A DNA stretch of 64,000 nucleotides from Gephyromycinifex aptenodytis (GCF_012277275.1 NZ_CP051155.1:2046001-2110000); one strand, 5' to 3'. Shown: positions 33,296 through 43,161, counted from the stretch's first letter. The notes: generated by a model not told the origin, from the sequence alone. Numbers and translations: made by a program.

Positions 33296-35353
33296 TCAGA
33301 AGCTGCCGCCACCGCCGAAACCTCCGCCGCCGAAGCTGCCGCCGCCGCCGAAACCTCCGCCACCACCAAAGCCACCGCCGCCGCCGAAACCTCCGCCGCC
33401 GCCACCCCAGCCGCCACCGAAACCTCCGCCACGATTGCCGCCACCCATGAGGATGCCGCCGAGGATCATCGAGGTCGGATCAAGGCCGCCGCTGCGGCGA
33501 GGCCCGCCGAAACCGCCGCCCCAATTGCCGTAGTCGTCCTCAGCCAGCCGCAGGGCCTCTTCGCCGAGCTGCTCGGCTTGGGCGAGCAAGGAGATCGCTT
33601 GGGCGGTGTCGGAGCCGGCAACGCTGACCGCCTCGTTGTACAGGCGCAGCGCCTCCGAGATGCGGGTGCGCGGTTCACGCCCGACGGCGCCCCGACGGGT
33701 GCGGATCGTTTCGTCGATGGATTCCAACCGTGCGCGGACCCGGTGGAAGCGCTCGTTCAACCCCGAACGTTGGCGCTTGGCCTGCTCTTCGGCGTCCCGG
33801 TAGCGCTGCAGCGCGTTGTCCAGGTCGTTCTCGGCGCGGTCCAGCTCGGAGAGTGCACCGAGCGGGTCGCCGCCCTGACGAGCCGCCTGACCGGAAACGA
33901 TCGCTTCCTTGGCCGCCGCCAGGGCTTGGGTGGTGAGCGGGTCGTCGGCCCCGAACCGCTGCGCATCCGCGACGTCGGAGCTGATCGAGGCCAGTCGCGC
34001 CTCCAGAGCGTGCGCCGCTTTCGGCAGGTCCACGTGGGCGCGATCCACCGCGTCCAGCAGCGTGGTGGCGTGCCCGAGCGCGTCTTCGGCGCCGCGCGCG
34101 GACACCACTGCTGAGGGTCGGTCGTCCTTCTCCAGGTGGTCGCGTCCAGAAGCGATCAACTGCGCTGCCGATTCCAGCAATCCGGTGGCCTGCCCGATGT
34201 TGGCGCGCACGGTGCGCAGCGCCGTCTCGGGGTAGGTCGCTTGCAGCGCAGCCAACTGCTGGGTGGCCACCGGGATCCGGCGACGCACTTCGGCGACGCG
34301 TCGATCCAATTCACCCAGCACCGCAGGAACCTTGGACTGCAGCCCGCGCATCTTCTCGAAGTCGGCCTTGTACTGCTCCAGCACGCTGTCGGCGTTGGTG
34401 GCCAAGGTGATGATGCGCTGCATCGCGGCGGGGCGATCCGCATCGAGCACGCCACCGTCGTCGAGTTGCTGTTGGATCTTGAACGCTTCTACCGAATGGG
34501 TCTTCGCCTCGGCCAGCGCCTGCTTGTACTTCTCGGTCGCCTGCGCGCCGAACTGGGCTTCGGCATAGGCGAGCTCTTCAGCCGAGGAGCGCATCTCATC
34601 ATCCAGAGCGACCAAAGCTGCCGCCGCCTGCTGCTGCAGTTGGTCTTCGGGCACGTTCTGCTGAGCGGAGCCTGCGACCCGGTCCTGCGGTTCCCCGGGG
34701 ACACCGGTGGGGGTGTGGCTGGCGGTGTTGCCCCCTGCCCCCTTCTTGCGCCGACCCAGCATCAAGGCCCCGACGCCGGCCACTGCGCCACCGCCGAGCA
34801 GCAGCGGCATGATCGAGCCTCCACCGCCGCTGGAGGGTGAGTCCACCTGGCGGCCGGGGCCGCCGTCCTCTGCTGCTGCCAACCCGTCGGCGGCGGCTAC
34901 CGCCGCCCCGCTCCAGTCCCCCGCGCGCAGTTCAGGCTCGATATAGCGCTTCTCGATCTGCTGCATCTGCGCTCGGGTCAGGCCCGATTCGCCGGTTGTG
35001 TAGGTGCCGTAGAGCCGATCCTTGACGGCCACAGCGAACAGCACGTCGTTCCCACCGAAGCCGTTCTTCTCGAAGGTTTTCTCAGCCCACTGCGCCCCGG
35101 AAGCCCCGTCGAAGGAGTCGACGTATACGACGTACAGCTCGAGGTTGTTCTGGCTCGCGAGCTGGGCCAAGCGCCCTTGCACGTCCGAACTCTCGCTGAG
35201 CACCGAGGCCGGGTCGGTGACCTGGGCGCCGAGGTCCAGCGGGGGGTCGGCCAGCGCTACGGGGCCCATGAACACAACCGTCCCGGCGAGTCCGAGGGCC
35301 GCTGCCGCTCGGCTCAAGGAACGGCAGGAGAACTTCTCAACTGGTGTGCGCAC
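33296..35353 (-). CDS. TPM-domain membrane protein with long coiled coil and glycine-rich tail
   Basis: This 685-residue protein has a signal peptide at 1-35, a TPM (TLP18.3/YgcG-like) domain about 40-150 outside the membrane, one transmembrane helix about 180-200 (IMPLLLGGGAVAGVGALML) followed by RRKKG, a charged helical region about 230-590 and a low-complexity tail of about 55 residues made of GGGGF and GGGSF units. GTG 35353 has GGAGG upstream. TPM proteins are linked to membrane and photosystem stability. Adjacency to PspA points to an envelope-stress pair. Confidence 0.85.
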   Translation of the reverse strand: MRTPVEKFSCRSLSRAAAALGLAGTVVFMGPVALADPPLDLGAQVTDPASVLSESSDVQGRLAQLASQNNLELYVVYVDSFDGASGAQWAEKTFEKNGFGGNDVLFAVAVKDRLYGTYTTGESGLTRAQMQQIEKRYIEPELRAGDWSGAAVAAADGLAAAEDGGPGRQVDSPSSGGGGSIMPLLLGGGAVAGVGALMLGRRKKGAGGNTASHTPTGVPGEPQDRVAGSAQQNVPEDQLQQQAAAALVALDDEMRSSAEELAYAEAQFGAQATEKYKQALAEAKTHSVEAFKIQQQLDDGGVLDADRPAAMQRIITLATNADSVLEQYKADFEKMRGLQSKVPAVLGELDRRVAEVRRRIPVATQQLAALQATYPETALRTVRANIGQATGLLESAAQLIASGRDHLEKDDRPSAVVSARGAEDALGHATTLLDAVDRAHVDLPKAAHALEARLASISSDVADAQRFGADDPLTTQALAAAKEAIVSGQAARQGGDPLGALSELDRAENDLDNALQRYRDAEEQAKRQRSGLNERFHRVRARLESIDETIRTRRGAVGREPRTRISEALRLYNEAVSVAGSDTAQAISLLAQAEQLGEEALRLAEDDYGNWGGGFGGPRRSGGLDPTSMILGGILMGGGNRGGGFGGGWGGGGGGFGGGGGFGGGGGFGGGGSFGGGGFGGGGSF

Positions 35354-35494
35354 TCTCTGATCCTCCCCGCCTGGCAGCGCGGACGCAACGTGGCTGAGCT
35401 GCACTCACCGGTGGGGTCCTGTCTGGTTCGGGGCGCGCCGATCGCTCTTGCACCGGCAGTGCTCCGTTGCCTGCCTCGGGATCGCGCAGCCTGC

Positions 35495-36478
35495 TCAGCG
35501 ACCGAAGAACGGCCCAACAGCGGCGTTTCGTCGTTCCTTCAGGCGCATCTGTTTGCGCAGGATCCCGCCGCGGGCCAAACCGGCCAGGCCGACGCCCAGG
35601 CTCAACATCCCCAAGATCTGGACGGTGTGGGAACCGCCCGAGCATCGAACCTGCACCTGGGCCGGGGCACATCTGAGTTGGTGCAGCCCCGGCCAGTCGG
35701 CGACGAAATCTCCTCTGGCGCCCGGCTCGTCCCGCAACACCTCCACGCGGCCGGAGGGTGTGGTCACCGTGCACGATGCCGTGATGCCCCGGCTCGGAGC
35801 CTCGATGCTGAGCTGGTCGCCCTGGCGCAGGTGAACCTGCCCGGAGCCGGCCTCCAGGGGCACCCGCGCTCCCACAGGGTTGGCCAAGGACGCGAGCACC
35901 ATGAAGAACCCGATGATGAACGCGCCCAGCGCCGCCCACATCCGCGGCGTCATCGCGGCATTCCGCTGCGCCAACGCCTGGTAGTAGAGACGCTCGGCGG
36001 CGAACTCAGAGGGCGCATCCTGGGGTTCCCGCACGCGAGGCGGGGGAAGCAGCGCGGGAGGCTCACCGTCCGGGTTGAACGCGGGCTCGGGTACCGGCAC
36101 GGGGGTGAGCCCGCCGCTGGTTGACAGCGGAAGCACCGCAGAGGCGAGGCCCAGCCCGCTGAGACCGCCAGTCCAAAAGGCGAGCGGCGAACCAGGGCCC
36201 GGAGCTGGCGCAGCCGGTTGCACGCTAGTGGTGGGGGTGGACTGGAGCGGCTTCTCCTGCGACGGGCGCCAGCGGGCCCGCACCGGGAGCATGTGGGCGG
36301 CCTGCATGAGCGGCGCGGGAGCCACCGGCGCGGCCTGGAGGCCATCGAACAACACCGACGCTCCGTGGCCGCTGGTCTGCGGGGCGTCCGCGCCCGCAGC
36401 GAGCCCGGCACTGTAGTCGAGTCGAGTCGCGTCAGCCTCAGCCGAAGAACGATCGTCGGGCGAACTGTCGTCGGTCAT
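35495..36478 (-). CDS. hypothetical Pro/Ala-rich membrane protein
   Basis: This protein has 327 residues and is not recognised. The first 215 are low-complexity and rich in Pro, Ala and Ser, probably cytoplasmic and disordered. A helix follows at about 175-200 of the mature count (MWAALGAFIIGFFMVLASL), then a beta-rich section of about 80 residues with two Cys (TASCTVTTPSGRV ... LRCAPAQVQVRC) that may be extracytoplasmic, and a second helix near the end (ILGMLSLGVGLAGLA). ATG 36478 has GAAGAAGG upstream. It sits between the TPM gene and the sugar operon. Confidence 0.6.
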   Translation of the reverse strand: MTDDSSPDDRSSAEADATRLDYSAGLAAGADAPQTSGHGASVLFDGLQAAPVAPAPLMQAAHMLPVRARWRPSQEKPLQSTPTTSVQPAAPAPGPGSPLAFWTGGLSGLGLASAVLPLSTSGGLTPVPVPEPAFNPDGEPPALLPPPRVREPQDAPSEFAAERLYYQALAQRNAAMTPRMWAALGAFIIGFFMVLASLANPVGARVPLEAGSGQVHLRQGDQLSIEAPSRGITASCTVTTPSGRVEVLRDEPGARGDFVADWPGLHQLRCAPAQVQVRCSGGSHTVQILGMLSLGVGLAGLARGGILRKQMRLKERRNAAVGPFFGR

Positions 36479-36765
36479 AGGGGTGCCTTCTTCCGCAGGT
36501 ACAGACGTGGGCACCCTAGAGATCTGAGCCGACCCACCGCTGCGGTCATCCCCATAGCCGAGGGCCGCGCCGTTGGAGTCGCTCCCAGCCTGCTCCGAGG
36601 CGTTCCTCACCGGCCCCAGTTGCGCGCCGGAGGGGTCCTTCTGTGCGGAGTGGGGATGCGAGCCCGCGCCCGCCGCGGCCCGGTCTGGCTACTCGACCTC
36701 ACCGACCGAGCTCCGATCCCCCACGGCATCGAACTCGGCCGTAGTCGAGGCTGTCACAGCAGCGG

Positions 36766-38280
36766 TCAGGGGGTGGCGTGCTGCTGAATGTCGCTGAGGG
36801 CGTGCATTGCCGGACGGGCGCTTCGGCCCAGGTCCTCGTAGATCTCTCGCATCTGCGTGTACCGCTTGCGCTGCACCGGGTCGGCCTGCACGACACTCTG
36901 GATCCGCGACCAGTCCGTCTGCGGCGGGACCAGCCCGCAACCGATCGCTGCCATGAGCGCGTCACCGTAGGCCGCCCCGATAGTGGTGGCCGGAATGTCC
37001 TGGGTGATGCCACACACGTCACTGACAATCTGGGTCCACAACCCGCCCTGAGTACCGCCACCGACAGCGACGACGCGCGCCGGAGGGCCCGCAGCCTCCT
37101 CCAGCACATCAATGATGTTGCGCAGGCCGTAAGCGATCCCTTCATAGGCGGCCCGGAACAAGTGCCCGCGAGAATGCCGCAACGTCAACCCGGCCACCAC
37201 CCCGCGCGCCTTCGGGTCGTACAACGGGGTGCGTTCTCCGGCGAAATACGGCAGCAGCATCAGCCCGTCGCTGCCCGGCGGCACCTCGCCGGCCTCCCGG
37301 ACCAGGTCCTCGAACGACGCCCCGCTCAGGTCGGCCACCCACTGCGTCACGCTGCCGGAGGTCGCCATGCCCGCCGCGAAGGTGTGGCTGTGCGGGACCA
37401 CCCCCGAGGTGGTCCACAGCAGTGGATGCGTCGTCGGCGCGGGTAATACCTGGATGAGGAACATCGTCGAGCCGTACATGAGCATGAGGTCGCCCGGGCG
37501 GCGCACCCCGACGCTGAACGCCTCCGCCCAGGCATCCACCGTCCCGGTCATCACCGGGGTGCCCGCAGGCAGCCCGGTGGCAGCAGCGGCCGCCGTGGTC
37601 ACCCGGCCCACTTGGTCGGTCGGCCAATGCAATGTCGGCAGTTCCACCCCGGGCAGGACGCGCTGGGCCCAATCGGTGGCCCAGGCCTGACGGGCCACGT
37701 CGTACAGCGGGTCGCACTGGCTGGCGGTGTGGTGGTCCAACACCCATTCCCCGGTGAGGCGTTCGAGGACGAAAGTGTGCGAACTGAACCAGCGCAGTCC
37801 TGGCCGGTAGCGCTGCTCGTGCCGGGCCAGCCAGCGCAGTTTCGGTCCGACTGCTTGCGAGGACAGGCGCTTTCCACAGCGGCGCAGGATGTTCTGCTCG
37901 CCGAGCTCCGCCGTCATCTGCTCGATCTCGGCCGTGCCCCGCATGTCGATGCCGTAGAGCATCGCCGGGCGGATCGGGCCGTCCTGGTCGCACATGACCA
38001 GCGCCGGACCCAACCCGGAGACACACACGCCCGCGATCGGCGCACCGGCCGCGGCTGCCGTCAACTCACCAAGCACAGCAGCGGCATCCCCCCACCAGTC
38101 CTGTTCGGCGTCCATCTCGGCCCAACCGGGACGGGGCAGACTTATCCGATGGTCCCGGCGCGCAGTCGCCACGATCTGCCCGGCCGGGGTGGCCAGCACG
38201 CCCTTGGTGCTGCCGGTGCCGATGTCGACACCGAGCACGAGTGGCTCACGAGCCACCTGCGTCGACTGCGGTCGGCTCAT
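36766..38280 (-). CDS. FGGY-family carbohydrate kinase
   Basis: This 504-residue sugar kinase has the N-terminal ATPase-like core GVDIGTGSTKGVL near 17-29, catalytic Asp in TGTVDAWAEAF near 245 and the FGGY C-terminal signature region near 360-400 (LRHSRGHLFRAAYEGIAYGLR). It is last in the leftward operon and overlaps permease 1 by four bases. Sugar identity is unclear: xylulose, ribulose or an AI-2-like sugar would all fit. Confidence 0.88.
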   Translation of the reverse strand: MSRPQSTQVAREPLVLGVDIGTGSTKGVLATPAGQIVATARRDHRISLPRPGWAEMDAEQDWWGDAAAVLGELTAAAAGAPIAGVCVSGLGPALVMCDQDGPIRPAMLYGIDMRGTAEIEQMTAELGEQNILRRCGKRLSSQAVGPKLRWLARHEQRYRPGLRWFSSHTFVLERLTGEWVLDHHTASQCDPLYDVARQAWATDWAQRVLPGVELPTLHWPTDQVGRVTTAAAAATGLPAGTPVMTGTVDAWAEAFSVGVRRPGDLMLMYGSTMFLIQVLPAPTTHPLLWTTSGVVPHSHTFAAGMATSGSVTQWVADLSGASFEDLVREAGEVPPGSDGLMLLPYFAGERTPLYDPKARGVVAGLTLRHSRGHLFRAAYEGIAYGLRNIIDVLEEAAGPPARVVAVGGGTQGGLWTQIVSDVCGITQDIPATTIGAAYGDALMAAIGCGLVPPQTDWSRIQSVVQADPVQRKRYTQMREIYEDLGRSARPAMHALSDIQQHATP

Positions 38281-39338
38281 CGGGCGGCCCGATCGGCGCG
38301 CAGTACCCGCAACCGATCACCCAGCGGCGCACCCCAGGTGTTGAGCAGCACCATCAGGACCAGGAGCAACCCCTGGGCGATGTTGACGATGTGGGCGCTG
38401 TTCTGAACCGCGAGCAGGCCGGTGGAGAGCATCTGCAAGGCGAGCACCGCGATGACGACACCGGCCACCGTGATGTAGCCGCCGTCCGGGTTCACCCCGG
38501 CCAGCACCGCCACGACGATCGCCAACAGCACATAGGAGGCGCCGTATTGGCTGTTTGCGCCGGTGGCTCGCGCGCTGATGACCAGCCCGGCTACCCCGGC
38601 CAGGCCGGAGGAGATCAGGTAGGTCGCGGCCAGGACCCGCGCCCGCCGGATACCGGTGTAATCCGCTGCACGCGGGTTGGCGCCCACCAGCCGCATCCGA
38701 AAGCCCAGCGTGGTGGCCGCTACGAGCACCCCGACTGCGAGCGCCAGAACGAGCATGATCCAGAAGATGACCGGGATCCCGGCGAAGGTCGCCAACGCAA
38801 TAGCGGTGAAGGAGGTGGGCAGACCCTTCAATACCGTTCCGCCCGTAGCCACTAGCGCCAGACCGGCGAACAGCTGGGAGGTTCCCAAGGTGGCCAGGAT
38901 CGGCGGCACCCCGACTCCGGCGATGAAGAAGGCGTTGACCAGCCCGCACGCCCCGGCCGTAGCCAGTGCGCTGAGCACCCCCAGCCCGACGCTTCCGGTG
39001 CCGATCATGACGTGAGCGGCCATGATCGCCGACAGGTTGGAGATCGCCACCACCGACAGGTCGATGCCGCCGGTGAGCATCGCCAATGAGATCGCCAGCG
39101 CGAGGATGGCCAGCTCGGGGGCCGCCAGGAAGATGTACTGGAAGTTGGCGCCCGAGAGAAAGACCCCGGGGCTGAGCACGGAGAAGGTCAGGAAGATCAG
39201 CGCAGTCACCACGATGAGGCGCACGAAACTTGCTCGCGCCCCCATCCGGCGCAACAGCGCGAGGGCCCGGTCCCGGTTGTCGGGCTTCGACGGGGCCGAT
39301 TTGGTGGGGCTGGCGCTGGGGATCGACGTGGAGGGCAT
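38277..39338 (-). CDS. sugar ABC transporter permease 1 (RbsC-like)
   Basis: This 353-residue permease of the BPD_transp_2 family has about ten helices. The N-terminal 25 residues are Ser/Pro-rich. Family blocks include LAISLAMLTGGIDLSVVAISNLSA near 95-118 and GLAGVAGLVISARATGANSQYGASY near 265-290. ATG 39338 is preferred; a longer frame of 80 residues is Arg/Cys-rich and not credible. It is one base after permease 2. Confidence 0.88.
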   Translation of the reverse strand: MPSTSIPSASPTKSAPSKPDNRDRALALLRRMGARASFVRLIVVTALIFLTFSVLSPGVFLSGANFQYIFLAAPELAILALAISLAMLTGGIDLSVVAISNLSAIMAAHVMIGTGSVGLGVLSALATAGACGLVNAFFIAGVGVPPILATLGTSQLFAGLALVATGGTVLKGLPTSFTAIALATFAGIPVIFWIMLVLALAVGVLVAATTLGFRMRLVGANPRAADYTGIRRARVLAATYLISSGLAGVAGLVISARATGANSQYGASYVLLAIVVAVLAGVNPDGGYITVAGVVIAVLALQMLSTGLLAVQNSAHIVNIAQGLLLVLMVLLNTWGAPLGDRLRVLRADRAAR

Positions 39339-39339
39339 C

Positions 39340-40425
39340 TCAGGCCACCTTCGCTTCCGAGTCGGGCCGTACCGGGTCCAGGATCGGACGCACTGGCGTC
39401 GACCGCGCGGCAAGGGTTTGCATGACGACACCGACGAGCAGGAGCACCCCGACGGCGGCTCGCTGCCAGATACTCGGCACACCCAGGGGTACCAGGGAGC
39501 TTTGGATAAGCGAGATGAGCACGACGCCGAGGAACGTACCCCGCACACTTCCCTTTCCGCCGGTGATCGCGGCGCCACCGAGAACGACCGCCGCGATGAC
39601 GTCGAGTTCGCGGCCGAGGAAGGTCGTAGGGTCGGCGCGTCCGGTGAGAGTGACGTGGATGATCCCGGCCAGGCCGGCCAACGCCCCGGCGATGATGAAG
39701 ACCATCATTCGGGTTCGAGCCACCGGCACCGCGGCCCGGGCGGCGGCTTCGGCGTCGCCGCCGATAGCGAAGACGCTGCGACCCGGGACCGTCCAACGCA
39801 GGAACGCCCACACCAGCAGGCACACTGCCAGCACCAGCAGCGCGAGGACACTGAGCCGGGTGGTGCCGCGAACCGCTCCGGGCGCGGTCACCAGGTTGAC
39901 CTGTCCGAGCAGGCGAAGCGGCGCCGGCAACGTGTTGATGATGTTCCCGCCGACGACGGCGAACAGGAAGCCCATGAAGATCGCCGAGGTGGCCAGGGTG
40001 GCGATCAGGGTGGGAACTTTGGCGCTGATGACGACTGCCGCGTTGATCAGGCCCAACACCCCACCGATGAGTAGCGCCAGCAGGAACGGCCAGATGGCCA
40101 TCGCCAGACCGCCCTCCATCGGGGTCACCTTCACGGTGAGGTAGGCCGCGAAGATCCCCACGGCCAGGAACGAGACGTCGATACCGCCGGCGATGATGAC
40201 CAGCAGCACCCCGAGGGCGAAGACGAGGTCCACCATCGAGGCCCGCAGAATGTTGAACAGCGTCTGGACGTGCCAGAAGTCCGGCACTGCGATGACGACC
40301 GCGATGAGGATGAGCCCGATGAGGATGGCCAGCAGCGCCTCTTGATGGGCGAAGATCCGTAGCCACCGCCGTCGCGAACCGGTCGATGCGGTAGCTGTGC
40401 CTGGTGTGGCAGGTGCGGTGGTCAT
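39340..40425 (-). CDS. sugar ABC transporter permease 2 (RbsC-like)
   Basis: This 361-residue polytopic permease of the same family as permease 1 has VLLVIIAGGIDVSFLAVGIFAAYLTV near 78-103 and a GKGSVRGTFLGVVLISLIQSSL block near 300. ATG 40425 overlaps the ATPase stop by four bases. Two different permeases indicate a heterodimeric channel, as in the Lsr and Rha systems. Confidence 0.88.
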   Translation of the reverse strand: MTTAPATPGTATASTGSRRRWLRIFAHQEALLAILIGLILIAVVIAVPDFWHVQTLFNILRASMVDLVFALGVLLVIIAGGIDVSFLAVGIFAAYLTVKVTPMEGGLAMAIWPFLLALLIGGVLGLINAAVVISAKVPTLIATLATSAIFMGFLFAVVGGNIINTLPAPLRLLGQVNLVTAPGAVRGTTRLSVLALLVLAVCLLVWAFLRWTVPGRSVFAIGGDAEAAARAAVPVARTRMMVFIIAGALAGLAGIIHVTLTGRADPTTFLGRELDVIAAVVLGGAAITGGKGSVRGTFLGVVLISLIQSSLVPLGVPSIWQRAAVGVLLLVGVVMQTLAARSTPVRPILDPVRPDSEAKVA

Positions 40426-41930
40426 GCGGAGATCGCCTCCACGAGCGCAGGTTCGCTCAGGTCGGGGCCGGCGAGCTGGCCCACGAGCCGACCGCCGCGC
40501 ACGATGAGCACGCGGTGGCAGGTGGAGACCAACTCCGGTAGGTCGTCGGAGATGATGACGATGCCGAGCCCTTTGAGGCTCTGCAGGTGAAGCATGGACA
40601 AGATGTCGAACTTGGAACCGACGTCTACGCCCACGGTCGGGCCGTTGAGGATGAGCACCTTGGGTTCCCCGAGCAGCCATTTGCCCAACAGGACACGCTG
40701 GGCGTTCCCTCCGGACAGGCTTCGTACCGGGTCGTCCAGGGAACCGAACTTGATGCGCAGGTCGCGAACGACCTCACGTTTGGCGCTCTCCACCCGGCCC
40801 GGGCTCAGGAACCCGCGGCGGGCGAACCTGCCCAGGTAGGAGGCGACGAGGTTGTCGCCGATCGGCTGGTCCAGGAAGAGCCCCTGGGTGAGTCGGTCCT
40901 CGGGGACGTAGCCGATGCCGTGCTCCAACGCCGTGGTCAGGTCAGCGACCTTGACGGCGGCGCCTTGCACCTCGATCTGGCCGGCGGTGGCCGGGTTGAT
41001 CCCGGCGATGGCCTCGGCGATCTCGGTGCGGCCCGAGCCGAGCAGACCGGCCAGCCCGACGATCTCTCCTTGGGCGACGTCGAAGGAGATGTCGGCGAAG
41101 AGCGGTTCGTGGGTGAGGCCGCGCACCAACAGGGCCGCGGGACGCTCGGTCTCTACCGGACGGACCCGCACCAGGTCGTCGGCGGATCGGCCGGTCATCG
41201 TCTGGGCCAGCGAGGCGTGCGTGAAGTCTTGCGGGACGCCGCTGCCGACGACGGACCCGTTACGCATGACGGTGACCCGGTCAGAGATCGAGAACACCTC
41301 TTGCATTTTGTGGCTGATGAACGCCAGCGCCACCCCGTCGTCACGCAGTGAACGGACCGCCTCGAACAGGGCGTCGACCTCTTTCCAGGTCAGGGCCGTG
41401 GTCGGCTCGTCCATCGCGATGAACCTGGCGTCGTGGGCCAAGGCCCGAGCGACGGCGCACAACTGGCGTTCGGCGACGGTGAGTTGCTCCACCGGCGTGC
41501 TCAGTTCCAGGTCGATACCCAGGCGGCCCACCGCTTCTTCGGCTCGTTCCAGCACGTCGCGGCGCCGGATGAAGGGTCGGCGTGCCGCCAGGTGCCCAGG
41601 GAGGGCGATGTTCTCGGCGGCGGTCATGTTCGGCATCAGGGAGAAGTCCTGATAGATCACCTCCAGGCCGAGGCCGTAGGCCTGCCTCGGCGTGAGGTGG
41701 TCATAGGGGTGGCCGTCGACCACGACCTGTCCCGAAGTGGGCTTGTGCGCCCCGCTGATCACCTTCATCAGGGTCGACTTTCCGCAGCCGTTCTCCCCGG
41801 CGAGGCAGTGCACCTCGCCGGGATAGAAATCGACGCTGGCTCCGCTGAGCGCCTGGACGCCCCCGAAACGTTTCGTGATGTCGACTGCGCTGACTACCGG
41901 CGACATCGCCGGGGAGTCGTTCTTCGTCAT
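40422..41930 (-). CDS. sugar ABC transporter ATPase with two nucleotide-binding domains
   Basis: This 502-residue RbsA/MglA-like protein has a full first domain (Walker A GENGCGKST near 50, Walker B FIAMDEPTTAL near 180) and a degenerate second one: GLLGSGRTE in place of Walker A, and LILNGPTVGVDVG where a DE pair is expected. The signature is LSGGNAQRVL. Lys-to-Arg in the second P-loop is common in this family; the NG in Walker B marks a subgroup, I believe. GAAGG precedes ATG 41930. Confidence 0.88.
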   Translation of the reverse strand: MTKNDSPAMSPVVSAVDITKRFGGVQALSGASVDFYPGEVHCLAGENGCGKSTLMKVISGAHKPTSGQVVVDGHPYDHLTPRQAYGLGLEVIYQDFSLMPNMTAAENIALPGHLAARRPFIRRRDVLERAEEAVGRLGIDLELSTPVEQLTVAERQLCAVARALAHDARFIAMDEPTTALTWKEVDALFEAVRSLRDDGVALAFISHKMQEVFSISDRVTVMRNGSVVGSGVPQDFTHASLAQTMTGRSADDLVRVRPVETERPAALLVRGLTHEPLFADISFDVAQGEIVGLAGLLGSGRTEIAEAIAGINPATAGQIEVQGAAVKVADLTTALEHGIGYVPEDRLTQGLFLDQPIGDNLVASYLGRFARRGFLSPGRVESAKREVVRDLRIKFGSLDDPVRSLSGGNAQRVLLGKWLLGEPKVLILNGPTVGVDVGSKFDILSMLHLQSLKGLGIVIISDDLPELVSTCHRVLIVRGGRLVGQLAGPDLSEPALVEAISA

Positions 41931-41958
41931 GACCGCCGCCTTCCGAACGGACTCGGGA

Positions 41959-43032
41959 TCAGAAACCCCAGGAGTCGACGTCGTCCTTGGTCGCCGAAAG
42001 CGCGGCGTCACCGAGGAAGACCTTGGGGTTGTCCGGCGACTGCTTCATCTTGGTGTAGCCCTCGACGCCCAGATCCATACCGTCGCTGAGCTGTTTGCCT
42101 TCGGCGAGCATCTGCGTCGCCTTCATCACGGCCTGGCCGGCAGCAGCCGGGTCCCAGAAGTAGATGGAGTCGATCGATCCGTCGGTCAGGTACTGCTTTG
42201 TCTCGGAGGGGACACCGGTGCCGTGGACGCAGGTGTCTTCCTGCAGGCCGGCCTCTTGAACGGCGCGGGCGATGCCGGGCACGTCCTGGCTGGAGGCGCC
42301 GGTGAAGCCCTTGAGCTTGGGGTGGGCCTGCAGCAGCTGCTTGGCCTTTTGGTAGGCGACGTCGGCGTTGTCGCTGGATTCCACCGGGTCACCGATGCGC
42401 ACCATCTTGGGGAAGGTCTTCTCCTGCTCGGCAGAACCAGCGTTCGCCCAGGCCATGTGCGTGGTTGCGGTGAGTTTGCCGACGAACTGGACGTACTCAC
42501 CCTCGCCCTGCATGCACTGGCCGAGGCCGGACATGATCTTCTGCCCGTAGACGGCGTTGTCGAAGGCTTCAATGTCGGCATCCGGGGACTTCAGCTGCGG
42601 CGCCTCGTGGGTGACCACCTTGATGCCGGCGCTCTTGGCCTGGCCGATGACCGCGTCCACAGCGCCAGGGTCGGAAGGAACGATGCCCATCCCGGCGGGC
42701 TTTTTGGCGATCAGGCCCTGAATGATCCCCACCTGAAGTTCTGGGCTGTCGGTGGAGGGGCCGGTCTGGACGGCGCTCTGTCCGGACTCCTTGGCGAATT
42801 CCTCCACGCCGACTTTCATCCGGTCGAACCAGGCGATGCCGGTGAGTTTGACGACGTTGACGTAGGCGCCTTGAGCGACGTCTTCGCTGCCGGCGGCAGC
42901 GGATTGGCTTTGGCCGTCGGCGGCGGGGCTTGCTGCTTCGCCTGCCGGGGCGGTGCTGTCGACGGATCCGCACGCACTGATGGCGAGCAGACTCAGAGCG
43001 GCGATGCTGGTGGCCGCGCGCGAGATGCGCAT
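41959..43032 (-). CDS. sugar-binding lipoprotein (LsrB/RhaS-like, Peripla_BP_4)
   Basis: This 357-residue lipoprotein has a signal peptide with lipobox ISAC and a Ser/Ala/Gln linker. The body begins VNVVKLTGIAWFDRMKVG and ends DDVDSWGF, like LsrB and RhaS proteins. The Lys of the first strand resembles the AI-2 ligand Lys of LsrB, but the later Asp-Gln pair is replaced (TATTHMAW), so AI-2 binding is not supported. AAAGGAGAG precedes ATG 43032. It heads the import-kinase operon. Confidence 0.87.
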   Translation of the reverse strand: MRISRAATSIAALSLLAISACGSVDSTAPAGEAASPAADGQSQSAAAGSEDVAQGAYVNVVKLTGIAWFDRMKVGVEEFAKESGQSAVQTGPSTDSPELQVGIIQGLIAKKPAGMGIVPSDPGAVDAVIGQAKSAGIKVVTHEAPQLKSPDADIEAFDNAVYGQKIMSGLGQCMQGEGEYVQFVGKLTATTHMAWANAGSAEQEKTFPKMVRIGDPVESSDNADVAYQKAKQLLQAHPKLKGFTGASSQDVPGIARAVQEAGLQEDTCVHGTGVPSETKQYLTDGSIDSIYFWDPAAAGQAVMKATQMLAEGKQLSDGMDLGVEGYTKMKQSPDNPKVFLGDAALSATKDDVDSWGF

Positions 43033-43118
43033 GCGATCACTCTCCTTTGAGCGGTCGACCCAGGCGCGAGCGCGTCCCGGGGGTGCAGTGGCCGGCGAAC
43101 CGACCGCTGTTGAAGGGG

Positions 43119-43158
43119 CGGATCGACTCGCGCATCGGGGGCTGCGCGAGTCGATCCG
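43119..43158. repeat. perfect 16-bp inverted repeat in the leader of the sugar operon
   Basis: Arms 43119-43134 (CGGATCGACTCGCGCA) and 43143-43158 are exact complements with an 8-base loop. It lies 86 bases upstream of the binding-protein ATG and would fold in its 5' leader if transcription begins further right. Confidence 0.65.
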
Positions 43159-43161
43159 TCC

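Noticed and set aside
33296-33500. Dense GCC/CCG-rich tract, possibly a repeat array
   Set aside because: It is the coding sequence of the glycine-rich tail of the TPM protein, so the periodicity is explained by protein repeats.
41959-43032. Assignment of the sugar-binding lipoprotein as LsrB (AI-2 receptor)
   Set aside because: Only the first Lys resembles the AI-2 site; the Asp-Gln pair is replaced.
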